This document shows positions 1 to 6,369 of a stretch of 13,124 bases of DNA, in pieces. How positions within the stretch are numbered: position 1 is the stretch's first letter; each line of letters begins with the position of its first letter. The stretch covers positions 1 to 13,124 of the forward strand of contig DATBIS010000050.1 of NCBI GenBank assembly GCA_036556805.1, written 5' to 3'. The stretch comes from DATBIS01 sp036556805 (GTDB lineage: Bacteria; Actinomycetota; UBA4738; HRBIN12). The notes under the pieces were generated by a model, which did not search any database, was not told the origin of the DNA, and was given only the letters and a program-made list of their open reading frames with translations. Position numbers and translations under genes: made by a program.

Positions 1-384
1 GGGATCGCGTTCGACTTCCTCGAGCGCGTGGGGCTCAAGGACAAGGCCGAGCAGTACCCGATCCGCCTGTCGGGCGGACAGCAGCAGCGCGTGGCGATCG
101 CGCGGGCCCTCGCGATGGAGCCCAAGGTGATGCTCCTCGACGAACCGACCTCCGCGCTCGACCCGGAGCTCATCGGCGAGGTGCTCGCGGTGATGAAGGC
201 GCTCGCGACCGAGCTCCACATGACGATGATGGTCGTCACTCACGAGATGGGATTCGCGCGCGAGGTGTCGAACCGGATGCTGTTCTTCCACGAGGGCGTG
301 ATCCTGGAGCAGGGTCCGCCCGATCAGATCTTCGGCAACACGCAGTTCCCGGAGACGAGGAAGTTCCTCGACGCGGTGTTGTAA
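1..384 (+). CDS. Amino-acid ABC transporter ATPase, C-terminal part (5' end outside window)
   Basis: The last 127 residues of an ATPase that powers import of polar amino acids (GlnQ/HisP type, working on the cytoplasmic face). Seen in the fragment: the ABC signature LSGGQQQR (fragment residues 23-30), Walker B VMLLDEP (43-49) with its catalytic Glu, the D-loop SALDPE, and the switch His in VVTHEMGFA (78-86). The phrase THEMGFAREV and the ending GNTQFPETRKFLDAVL are typical of the polar amino-acid subfamily, so importer is more likely than exporter. Walker A and the Q-loop lie before base 1. The frame is open from base 1, so the true start is not visible. The gene ends at a TAA with a strong terminator about 50 bases later. 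It resembles, but is not identical to, the ATPase at the right edge. The substrate cannot be named. Confidence 0.93.
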   Translation, partial: GIAFDFLERVGLKDKAEQYPIRLSGGQQQRVAIARALAMEPKVMLLDEPTSALDPELIGEVLAVMKALATELHMTMMVVTHEMGFAREVSNRMLFFHEGVILEQGPPDQIFGNTQFPETRKFLDAVL

Positions 385-431
385 CGCGGAACCCGCCCGA
401 ACATGACTGACGGGCCGGGCGCCTTTGGAGC

Positions 432-464
432 CGATCGCGCCTTCCCCATACGCGATCGTTTTCT
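432..464 (+). terminator. Rho-independent terminator of the left-edge transporter gene
   Basis: A perfect 8-bp inverted repeat, CGATCGCG (432-439) and CGCGATCG (451-458), encloses an 11-base loop and is followed directly by TTTTCT (459-464). That T-run is rare in such GC-rich DNA and sits where an intrinsic terminator needs it. A second GC-only hairpin lies just before it: CCCGCCCG (392-399) against CGGG-C-CGGG (411-419) with one bulged C. It has no T-run and may only assist. Both follow the ATPase stop codon at 384. Confidence 0.7.
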
Positions 465-495
465 ACTCGGCGTCACAGCCCGTCAATCAGGTGGC

Positions 496-623
496 CCCAA
501 GCGACCCTCGCAACCGGTGGTCTCGTCTCCGCCCGCCCGGTCGAACGGCATCGACTTGCGCCGCTACCGATTCGCCCGTTGCGGTGGATCCGCCCCTTTC
601 CGATCCCGCGACCGCTTGGGACC
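496..623 (-). ncRNA. Possible small structured RNA (speculative)
   Basis: A transcript from the leftward promoter would begin near 623 and could fold on itself. Its 5' end CCCAAGCG (620 to 613) is exactly complementary to CGCTTGGG (503 to 496). Nested inside are CGCAAC (583 to 578) with GTTGCG (514 to 509), then a hairpin GTCGA (555 to 551) with TCGAC (544 to 540). All three helices are compatible with one fold of about 128 bases. Against it: 8-bp repeats arise by chance in GC-rich DNA, there is no T-run at the proposed 3' end, and I recognise no known RNA family. A 22-codon frame at 551-483 lacks a convincing ribosome binding site. The boundaries are guesses. Confidence 0.22.
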
Positions 624-629
624 GGAGCG

Positions 630-658
630 AAGATAGACTCGCGATTCGTGCCTGTCAA
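630..658 (-). promoter_or_regulatory. Near-consensus leftward promoter in the gene-free stretch
   Basis: Read on the minus strand, a perfect -35 box TTGACA (658 to 653) is followed after exactly 17 bases by TATCTT (635 to 630), which keeps the TAnnnT pattern of a -10 box. The predicted start is near 623. It points away from the copper lipoprotein gene, whose stop codon is about 95 bases upstream, and towards the tail of the ATPase. No annotated gene lies downstream on this strand inside the window. It is the best match to a housekeeping sigma promoter seen here. Activity is inferred from sequence only. Confidence 0.55.
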
Positions 659-753
659 CTCGGCAGAACGCGGTGCGCGGCAACACGTTCGGGCAGTCCA
701 TGCAGGTAGCGGTCGGCGCGTTCGAACGGCAGAAAGAGTGACACGTTCGACGT

Positions 754-1167
754 CTACGTGACGCTGAAGTCGGCGTGCATCCCGGCCTCGTAGTGACCCG
801 AGACGTTGCAGATCGCGACGTAGTGTCCCGCGGTGAGTTCCACCGTAAGCGATGTCGACGTGCCGGGCGCGATGTCCTCGGCCTCGTCGACGAACTCGAG
901 TTGATCGTCGGCGACCGTCGATCCCTCGACGGGGAGTGCATCGCCGGCGAGGTCCGTGCGGAAGATCTCGAACTCGTGCGACGACGGTCCGTCGTTCACG
1001 ATGTCGAACGTCGTCGAACCCGCGGCGACGTTGTCGGACTCGAGGGTGATCGCGAAGTCCTTCAGGGTGGCGCCGGTGCCGGATCCGGCGTTCGCGTCGC
1101 CGCCGGAGTCGCCGCACGATGCCGCGAGGAGCAGGACGCCGGCCGCGAGCGCGATGCGCTTGATCAT
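754..1167 (-). CDS. Cupredoxin-like copper lipoprotein
   Basis: A 137-residue exported lipoprotein with a predicted type-1 copper site, probably anchored outside the membrane. It starts with a signal peptide (MIKR, then a hydrophobic run) ending in lipobox AAS-C, so Cys18 would be lipidated. A Gly/Ser/Asp-rich linker follows. The fold ends with a classical copper loop: Cys120, His125 and Met130 in CNVSGHYEAGM, with the remaining ligand likely His64 in PSSHEF. The start was chosen at the ATG at 1167 because AGGAGG lies 4 bases before it and the signal peptide begins there; an upstream ATG at 1203 would add 12 unlikely residues. It lies 25 bases after the FTR1 permease gene on the same strand, so the two are probably one operon. 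By analogy with the cupredoxin domains of EfeO and FtrB it may oxidise, bind or hand over iron. That role is inferred. Confidence 0.88.
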   Translation of the reverse strand: MIKRIALAAGVLLLAASCGDSGGDANAGSGTGATLKDFAITLESDNVAAGSTTFDIVNDGPSSHEFEIFRTDLAGDALPVEGSTVADDQLEFVDEAEDIAPGTSTSLTVELTAGHYVAICNVSGHYEAGMHADFSVT

Positions 1168-1177
1168 GGTTCCTCCT
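1168..1177 (-). promoter_or_regulatory. Ribosome binding site fixing the copper lipoprotein start
   Basis: On the minus strand AGGAGG (1177 to 1172) precedes the ATG at 1167 by four bases. It is a full Shine-Dalgarno match. It decides in favour of this ATG over the in-frame ATG 12 codons upstream. Confidence 0.8.
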
Positions 1178-1192
1178 GGATGACGAGGTGGG

Positions 1193-2035
1193 TCACGACG
1201 CAACGGTCACGGTTGCGGGGCGCGTGCGGGAGCGCGGCGAGTGCGGCCACAGGACGTAGAACGCCATGGGGATCGCGTACGCGAGCCAGAGCACGACCTC
1301 GGCGACGGTCGGTACCGGCTGCACGCCGAGCATGCCGGTGAGGAGCGCGGAGTGGACCGTGCCGGGCTTCACGAGCCAGCTGAGGTCGAACGCGCTCTGC
1401 TGGGCGACCGAGAGCCAGCCGGCCTCGGCGGCCGTGTGGGCGGCGGCCGCGAGCAATCCGGCGGCCACCAGGACCAGCACGAACCCGGTGACGCGGAAGA
1501 ATCGGCCGAGGTTCACGCGGATGCCGCCGCGGTAGATCCCGTAGCCGACCCCCACCGCCACGAGGATGCCGAGCGTCGCGCCGAGTCCGGTGGCCGCCGG
1601 CTCCGAGGAGCTCTGGAACGCGGCGAGCAGGAACACCGACGTCTCGAGGCCCTCGCGCAGGACCGCGAAGAACGCCATCGCGACGAGCGCGCGGGCCGAC
1701 CCCTCGGCGAGTGCGGACTCCGCGCTCGCCTCGAGCGAGCGCTTGAGCTCGCGCGAGTGGCGGCGCATCCACACGATCATGTAGGTCACGCCGCCGACGG
1801 CCGCGAGCGCGAGGATCGTGGCGAGTCCCTCCTGCCGGCGGTGTGGCAGCGACTCGCCGAACAGGCGGAGCGCGATCGCGATGCCGAGGCACAAGCCGAC
1901 GGCCCCGACCACACCGGCCCACATCGGGCGGAGCGCGCGCCGCTCGCCCCGCTGGATCATGAACGCCGCGATGATCCCCACGATGAGGGACGCCTCGAGT
2001 CCCTCGCGGAGGCCGATCACGAACGTGGGGAGCAT
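1193..2035 (-). CDS. FTR1/EfeU-family iron permease
   Basis: A 280-residue membrane protein of the iron permease FTR1 family, which carries ferric iron across the cytoplasmic membrane. The two signature REGLE motifs are present: R10-E14 in helix 1 (GLREGLEAS) and R127-E131 in helix 4 (VLREGLETS). Their Glu residues bind iron in characterised members. About seven hydrophobic segments can be seen, near residues 3-26, 36-58, 70-90, 115-140, 150-168, 182-200 and 243-263, the usual layout and length for bacterial members. The start was set at the ATG at 2035 because it opens directly into helix 1 and GGAAGGA lies just upstream; a longer frame to 2152 adds 39 non-conserved residues across the promoter region. 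The copper lipoprotein follows in the same operon. No EfeB-type peroxidase is visible nearby. The name efeU would fit, but partners differ. Confidence 0.92.
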   Translation of the reverse strand: MLPTFVIGLREGLEASLIVGIIAAFMIQRGERRALRPMWAGVVGAVGLCLGIAIALRLFGESLPHRRQEGLATILALAAVGGVTYMIVWMRRHSRELKRSLEASAESALAEGSARALVAMAFFAVLREGLETSVFLLAAFQSSSEPAATGLGATLGILVAVGVGYGIYRGGIRVNLGRFFRVTGFVLVLVAAGLLAAAAHTAAEAGWLSVAQQSAFDLSWLVKPGTVHSALLTGMLGVQPVPTVAEVVLWLAYAIPMAFYVLWPHSPRSRTRPATVTVAS

Positions 2036-2053
2036 CGAATCCTTCCGTCGACT

Positions 2054-2071
2054 CGCCTCCTTGGGGAGGCG
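2054..2071. repeat. Perfect hairpin in the FTR1 leader
   Basis: CGCCTCC (2054-2060) and GGAGGCG (2065-2071) form a 7-bp inverted repeat with a four-base loop TTGG. It falls at or just after the predicted transcription start of the iron operon, between promoter and ribosome binding site. It could be an operator or a leader RNA stem. No T-run follows on either strand, so it is not a typical terminator. Confidence 0.5.
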
Positions 2072-2076
2072 GCGAA

Positions 2077-2107
2077 ATCCTATCCACACAGTCGGATTCA
2101 CTGTCAA
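2077..2107 (-). promoter_or_regulatory. Candidate promoter of the FTR1-cupredoxin operon
   Basis: On the minus strand a perfect -35 box TTGACA (2107 to 2102) is followed by TAGGAT (2082 to 2077) after 19 bases; reading the -10 as GATAGG would give 17. Transcription would begin near 2070, about 35 bases before the FTR1 start, at the edge of a perfect hairpin. The spacing is slightly long for the better -10. I saw no convincing DtxR/IdeR or Fur box overlapping it. Confidence 0.45.
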
Positions 2108-2114
2108 CCTCATT

Positions 2115-2179
2115 TGGTAGCGAACGACATGGTCCGGCGCATCGGTCGCCATCGCGGCTGTCCGGGGCGGTCGCTACCA
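2115..2179. repeat. 9-bp inverted repeat between the divergent FTR1 and polA genes
   Basis: TGGTAGCGA (2115-2123) is exactly mirrored by TCGCTACCA (2171-2179), with 47 bases between. The right copy contains most of the polA -10 element (TACCAT). The left copy lies just upstream of the FTR1 -35 box. The repeat may be coincidence or a shared operator. Confidence 0.4.
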
Positions 2180-2180
2180 T
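2175..2180 (+). promoter_or_regulatory. -10 element of a leaderless polA promoter
   Basis: TACCAT ends six bases before the GTG start of polA, and no Shine-Dalgarno sequence lies between. In actinobacteria a TAnnnT box at this distance usually places the transcript start on the first base of the start codon. This supports GTG at 2187 as the start. No clear -35 box was seen. Confidence 0.55.
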
Positions 2181-2186
2181 GAGCCC

Positions 2187-4841
2187 GTGACCCCGAGCGG
2201 CGACGCCGAATCACCGAAGCGGCTGTTCCTACTCGACGGCCACTCCCTCGCGTATCGCGCCTTCTTCGCGCTTCCGCCCTCGCTCGCGACCTCCACCGGG
2301 CAGATCACGAACGCCGTGTACGGCTTCACCTCGATGCTCATCAAGCTGCTCACCGAGGAGCGGCCCGACCTCATCGCGGTGGTGTTCGACAAGGGCCCGC
2401 CCACCGTGCGCCTGGAGAAGGACGCCGACTACAAGGCCGGCCGGCCCGACACGCCCGGCGAGTTCCGCCCGCAGCTCGGGCTGATCGAGGAGGTGCTCGA
2501 CGTCCTGCGCGTGCCGGTGATCCACCAGGAGGGCCACGAGGCCGACGACGCGATCGGCACGCTCGCGATCCGGGCGGCCGAGCGCGGTCTCGAGGCCGTG
2601 ATCGTCACCGCCGACCGCGACTTCTTCCAGCTCGTGCGTCCGGGGATCCGCGTGATGTTCAACCGGCGCGGCATCTCCGACATCGCGCTCTTCGACGAGG
2701 CCGCGGTCCAGGAACGCTACGGGGTCCCGCCCGAGAAGTACCTCGACTACGTCGCGTTGAAGGGCGACTCGTCGGACAACATTCCCGGCGTGCCGGGCGT
2801 GGGGGAGAAGACCGCCGCGAAGCTCGTGCAGGATTGGGGGTCGGTCGAGAGCGTCGTCGAGCACGCGGACGAGCTGAAGGGGAGGCTCGCGGGCGCGATC
2901 GGCGAACGCGCCGATCGCCTGGCCCTCAACAAGGAGCTGGCGCGTATCGAGACCTCGCTCGAGCTCGACATCGAGCCCGAGGACTGCGCGATGGGCGACT
3001 GGGATCTCGACGCCGTGCGGCGGCTGTTCACGTCCCTCGAGTTCCGGTCGCTGTTCGAACGGCTCGAGGAGGTGGGCAGGACCCCGAAGCCCGCCGCCGA
3101 GCTCGCGGAGCTCGACCTCCGCGAGATCTCGGCGAAGGAGCTCGCGAAGGTCCTGACGTCCGACGCCCCGCTCGCGATCCGGCTCGACGCCGACCTGGGC
3201 GACGTCCACGGCGTGGCCGTGTCGGCGGGAGGCGGCCAGGCCGCGTACGCCTCCGTCCCCGACGTCCGACCGGTGGCCGACTTCCTCGCGTCGCCGGACC
3301 GCGCGAAGTGGGCGCACGACGCGAAGTCCGTCGAGGCCTCGGCGAGCGCCGCGGGCGTGCAGGTGGCCGGGGTCACGTTCGACACGCTGCTCGCCGGCTA
3401 CCTGCTCGATCCGGGTACGGGTTCGTACCCGCTCGGGGCGCTCGGCGAGAAGTATCTGGGCGCCGACGTGCTGGGCTCGGTCGAGGAGGAGACCGAAGGT
3501 CAGCTCTTCGCCGAGGAGCCGTGGCGGAAGGTCGCGGCCGAGGCCGCCGCGGTCGCGCTCCTCGCGCCCGTGTTGGAGGAGCAGGTCGACAAGCTCGGCC
3601 TCCGCGAGCTGCTCGAGTCCGTCGAGATGCCGCTGTCGTCGGTGCTCGCGCGCATGGAGGCGCGCGGGGTGAGGCTCGACGTCGAATACCTCGAGGAGAT
3701 GGGCGCGTCGGTGCGCGACACGATGGCGAGGCTCCGCGAGGAGGTGTATCGCCACGCCGGCGAGGAGTTCAACCTGAACTCGCCGCCGCAGCTCCGCGTC
3801 GTGCTCTACGAGAAGCTCGGCCTGTCGCCCGGCAAGAAGACACCGAAGGGACAGCTCTCCACCGACGCGAGCGTCCTCGAGAAGCTGCGCGACCTGCATC
3901 CGGTCATCGGCGCGCTGCTCGAATGGCGCGAGCTCGACAAGCTGAACTCGACCTACCTGGAGGCGCTCCCGCGTGAGGTGGACCCCCGCGACGGACGCGT
4001 GCACACGTCGTTCAACCAGACGGGCGCCGCCACCGGCCGGCTCTCGTCCTCCGAGCCGAACCTGCAGAACATCCCCGTGCGCACCGAGCTCGGGCGACAG
4101 ATCCGGCGCGCGTTCATCCCCGGAGACCCGAGTCAGCTGCTGCTCGCCGCCGACTACTCGCAGATCGAGCTGCGCGTGCTCGCGCACCTGTCGGGCGACG
4201 AGGGGCTGCGTGAGGCGTTCGCGAGCGGCCACGACATCCATACCGCGACGTCCGCGCGCGTGTTCGGCGTGCCCGAGGCGAAGGTGGACCCCGGGCTTCG
4301 CAGCCGCGCGAAGATGGTGAACTACGGCCTCGCATACGGGCTCTCCGCGTTCGGGCTTGCCTCGAGGCTCGACATCGCGCCCGACGAGGCGCAGGAGATC
4401 ATGGACGCGTACTTCGACGCGTTCCCGACGATCAGGGAGTTCCTCGACAAGCAGGTCGCCCGCGCGGCCGCCGAGGGCTACACCGAGACGATGCTGGGGC
4501 GGCGTCGCTACATCCCGGAGCTGCAGGCCGCGAACCCGCGCGTGCGGGACCTGGGCCGGCGCCAGGCGCTGAACGCCCCGATCCAGGGGAGTGCGAGCGA
4601 CGTGTTCAAGGTCGCGATGATCCGCGTGGACGAGGCGCTCCGCGAACGTCCCGAGCTCGACTGTCACATGCTGCTCACCGTCCACGACGAGCTCGTCTTC
4701 GAGGTCGCGAAGGAGCACCTCGACGAGGCGGCCGAGCTGGTTCGCGATCGGATGGAATCGGCGGTGCAGCTCGACGTTCCGCTTCGTGCCGACCTCGGCT
4801 GGGGCGCGAATTGGTCCGACGCGGCGCCGGAGGGCCATTAG
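2187..4841 (+). CDS. polA: DNA polymerase I
   Basis: An 884-residue DNA polymerase I, acting in gap filling, Okazaki-fragment maturation and excision repair. Residues 10-295 form the 5'-3' nuclease, with metal-binding acidic residues in GHEADD (116-121), TADRDF (141-146) and KGDSSDNIPGVPG (192-204). Residues 310-470 are a 3'-5' exonuclease fold that looks dead: aligned with E. coli, D355 is kept (D334) but E357, D424, Y497 and D501 become Asp, Val, Val and Ala. Residues 480-884 are the polymerase: motif A DYSQIELR (656-663), O-helix with R705, K709 and Y713, and motif C VHDE (832-835) giving catalytic D656 and D834. Length is normal for actinobacterial Pol I. The GTG start is favoured by the -10 box six bases upstream; an ATG eight bases earlier is out of frame and stops at once. 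rpsA and coaE follow, as in mycobacteria. Confidence 0.98.
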   Translation: MTPSGDAESPKRLFLLDGHSLAYRAFFALPPSLATSTGQITNAVYGFTSMLIKLLTEERPDLIAVVFDKGPPTVRLEKDADYKAGRPDTPGEFRPQLGLIEEVLDVLRVPVIHQEGHEADDAIGTLAIRAAERGLEAVIVTADRDFFQLVRPGIRVMFNRRGISDIALFDEAAVQERYGVPPEKYLDYVALKGDSSDNIPGVPGVGEKTAAKLVQDWGSVESVVEHADELKGRLAGAIGERADRLALNKELARIETSLELDIEPEDCAMGDWDLDAVRRLFTSLEFRSLFERLEEVGRTPKPAAELAELDLREISAKELAKVLTSDAPLAIRLDADLGDVHGVAVSAGGGQAAYASVPDVRPVADFLASPDRAKWAHDAKSVEASASAAGVQVAGVTFDTLLAGYLLDPGTGSYPLGALGEKYLGADVLGSVEEETEGQLFAEEPWRKVAAEAAAVALLAPVLEEQVDKLGLRELLESVEMPLSSVLARMEARGVRLDVEYLEEMGASVRDTMARLREEVYRHAGEEFNLNSPPQLRVVLYEKLGLSPGKKTPKGQLSTDASVLEKLRDLHPVIGALLEWRELDKLNSTYLEALPREVDPRDGRVHTSFNQTGAATGRLSSSEPNLQNIPVRTELGRQIRRAFIPGDPSQLLLAADYSQIELRVLAHLSGDEGLREAFASGHDIHTATSARVFGVPEAKVDPGLRSRAKMVNYGLAYGLSAFGLASRLDIAPDEAQEIMDAYFDAFPTIREFLDKQVARAAAEGYTETMLGRRRYIPELQAANPRVRDLGRRQALNAPIQGSASDVFKVAMIRVDEALRERPELDCHMLLTVHDELVFEVAKEHLDEAAELVRDRMESAVQLDVPLRADLGWGANWSDAAPEGH

Positions 4842-4866
4842 GACCGTCGCGCCGCCGCGGTTCGCG

Positions 4867-4896
4867 TTGACGGCGTTTCCGCAGGTCGCCTACCAT
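4867..4896 (+). promoter_or_regulatory. rpsA promoter
   Basis: TTGACG (4867-4872) and TACCAT (4891-4896) are separated by 18 bases, a good housekeeping-type promoter in the 135-base gap between polA and rpsA. Transcription would start near 4903, leaving a leader of about 74 bases. This fits the need to express a ribosomal protein much more strongly than DNA polymerase I. Confidence 0.6.
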
Positions 4897-4936
4897 CCCT
4901 GAGCCGCGAGGGCGCCGGCACGCCGCTCGGCACATC

Positions 4937-4951
4937 CCACCCGCCGGGTGG
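4937..4951 (+). promoter_or_regulatory. Hairpin in the rpsA leader
   Basis: CCACCC (4937-4942) and GGGTGG (4946-4951) form a perfect 6-bp stem with a three-base loop in the rpsA 5' leader, 15 bases before the ribosome binding site (GGAAGAAGGGG, 4966-4976). Ribosomal protein S1 represses its own translation through leader structure in E. coli. A similar role here is only a guess. Confidence 0.35.
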
Positions 4952-4976
4952 TCGGCGTGCTCGTTGGAAGAAGGGG

Positions 4977-6365
4977 TTGGTTCAGATCGAGGAGCAGGAC
5001 ACCAAGGCCGCGCCGGAGCGCGACCTGACACCGGAAGAGCTCATCGAGGCCATGGAGGCCTCGTTCCGTGATTTCAACGACGGCGACATCGTCGAGGGCG
5101 AGGTCGTGAAGATCGACCGCGACGAGGTGCTGCTCGACATCGGCTTCAAGTCCGAGGGCGTCATCCCCAGCAAGGAGCTCTCGATCCGCCACGACGTCGA
5201 CCCGAACGAGGTCGTGAAGGTCGGCGATCGCATCGAGGCGCTCGTGCTGCAGAAGGAGGACAAGGAAGGCCGCCTCATTCTTTCCAAGAAACGCGCCCAG
5301 TACGAGCGCGCGTGGGGCCGGATCGAGGAGGTCATGACGTCGGGACAGACGATCAAGGGACCCGTCATCGAGGTCGTGAAGGGCGGGTTGATCCTCGACA
5401 TCGGCCTGCGCGGGTTCCTGCCGGCGTCGCTCGTCGACCTCCGGCGCGTGCGTGACCTCCACCCGTTCGTGGGACAGGAGCTCGAGGCGAAGATCATCGA
5501 GCTCGATCGCAACCGCAACAACGTCGTGCTGTCGCGGCGCGCCTTCCTGGAGGAGTCACAGTCCGAGGGGCGCAAGACGTTCCTGCAGTCGCTCCAGAAG
5601 GGCGAGCGGCGCAAGGGCACCGTGAGCTCGATCGTGAACTTCGGCGCGTTCGTGGACCTCGGCGGCGTCGACGGCCTCGTGCACGTCTCGGAGCTCTCGT
5701 GGAAGCACGTCGACCATCCCGGCGAGGTCGTGACGGTCGGCCAGGAAGTGGAGGTCGAGGTCCTCGACGTCGACCTCGAGCGCGAGCGCGTGTCCCTGTC
5801 GTTGAAGGCGACGCAGGAGGATCCCTGGAAGGAATTCGAACGGATGTACCAGGCCGGCGAGATCATCGAGGGCCAGGTCACGAAGCTCGTGCCGTTCGGG
5901 GCGTTCGTGCGCGTCGCGCAGGGCATCGAGGGGCTCGTGCACATCTCCGAGCTCTCCGACCAGCACGTGGAATCGCCCGAGGCGGTCCTGACGGTCGGCG
6001 ACACCGTTCGCGTGAAGGTGATCGACGTGGACGTCTCGCGCCGGCGGATCTCGCTGTCGATGCGTCAGGTCGGCGGTCAGGCGCTCGTCACGAAGGACGA
6101 GACCGAGATCGAGGCCGAGGCGCCGGAGGCCGAGGCCGAACCGGCGGCTCCCGGGGCGGAGGCTTCCGTGGAGCCCGCGGCCGACTTCGCGGAGGTCGAG
6201 GCCGCGGTCGAGGCGGCCGGCGAGCCGCAGCCGGAACCTCCGGCCGAAGTCGTACCCGAGCCGGCGGCGGCCGCCGAGGAGGAGGCCGAGGAGGCTCCCG
6301 CGGAGGACGTCTCGCTCGAGTCCATCCTCGAGGACCTCAAGCGGCGCGAAGGCCGCACGGACTAG
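4977..6365 (+). CDS. rpsA: Ribosomal protein S1
   Basis: A 462-residue S1 protein, which binds mRNA at the small ribosomal subunit. Four S1 RNA-binding domains can be read in order: about 34-104, 121-188, 208-278 and 293-363. The last two carry the most typical cores, NFGAFVDLGGVDGLVHVSELS (221-241, 21 residues, shown by its ends NFGAF and VHVSELS) and PFGAF followed by GLVHISELS (306-327). Four domains is the actinobacterial pattern; E. coli has six. From 364 a flexible tail very rich in Ala, Glu and Pro runs to a short charged end, SLESILEDLKRREG (446-459). The start is a TTG preceded by GGAAGAAGGGG; the next in-frame ATG, 25 codons on, would still keep all four domains, so the exact start is uncertain. 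coaE begins four bases after the stop and is probably co-transcribed. Confidence 0.95.
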   Translation: MVQIEEQDTKAAPERDLTPEELIEAMEASFRDFNDGDIVEGEVVKIDRDEVLLDIGFKSEGVIPSKELSIRHDVDPNEVVKVGDRIEALVLQKEDKEGRLILSKKRAQYERAWGRIEEVMTSGQTIKGPVIEVVKGGLILDIGLRGFLPASLVDLRRVRDLHPFVGQELEAKIIELDRNRNNVVLSRRAFLEESQSEGRKTFLQSLQKGERRKGTVSSIVNFGAFVDLGGVDGLVHVSELSWKHVDHPGEVVTVGQEVEVEVLDVDLERERVSLSLKATQEDPWKEFERMYQAGEIIEGQVTKLVPFGAFVRVAQGIEGLVHISELSDQHVESPEAVLTVGDTVRVKVIDVDVSRRRISLSMRQVGGQALVTKDETEIEAEAPEAEAEPAAPGAEASVEPAADFAEVEAAVEAAGEPQPEPPAEVVPEPAAAAEEEAEEAPAEDVSLESILEDLKRREGRTD

Positions 6366-6369
6366 CTGC

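Larger units (their letters stand above)
385..753. other. Gene-free stretch between convergent genes
   Basis: This 369-base gap separates the 3' ends of the ATPase (plus strand) and the copper lipoprotein (minus strand). The left part holds the terminator hairpins. The middle holds a leftward promoter and inverted repeats described as a possible RNA gene. The right part (659-753) has only short repeats: ACACGTTCG occurs twice (683-691 and 741-749) and a 10-base palindrome CGTTCGAACG lies at 719-728. Open frames here are short, arginine- and proline-rich, and have no ribosome binding site, so none is called as a gene. Confidence 0.6.

Noticed and set aside
483..551. A 22-codon minus-strand frame within the possible RNA
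   Set aside because: No convincing ribosome binding site and no resemblance to a known leader peptide; left as a remote possibility.
715..732. GTTCGAAC resembling a tRNA T-loop
   Set aside because: No flanking 5-bp T-stem, anticodon arm or acceptor stem could be found; it is just a palindrome.
403..761. Short plus-strand open frames in the gene-free stretch
   Set aside because: Arg/Pro/Ser-rich, no ribosome binding site, overlapping a terminator, no domain recognised.
2077..2112. A DtxR/IdeR-type iron box over the FTR1 promoter
   Set aside because: AGGTT is present but the other half does not match the palindromic consensus.
1241..2182. A 313-codon plus-strand frame opposite FTR1
   Set aside because: Composition is repetitive Arg/Glu/Ala/His; FTR1 on the other strand has clear motifs and helices.
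2229..4838. An 869-codon open frame on the minus strand opposite polA
   Set aside because: It mirrors polA codon bias at very high GC, is Arg/Glu/His/Val-rich with no recognisable domain, and polA is certain.
6116..6310. GAGGCCGAG-type repeats in rpsA as a DNA repeat element
   Set aside because: They are explained by the low-complexity Ala/Glu/Pro tail of S1.
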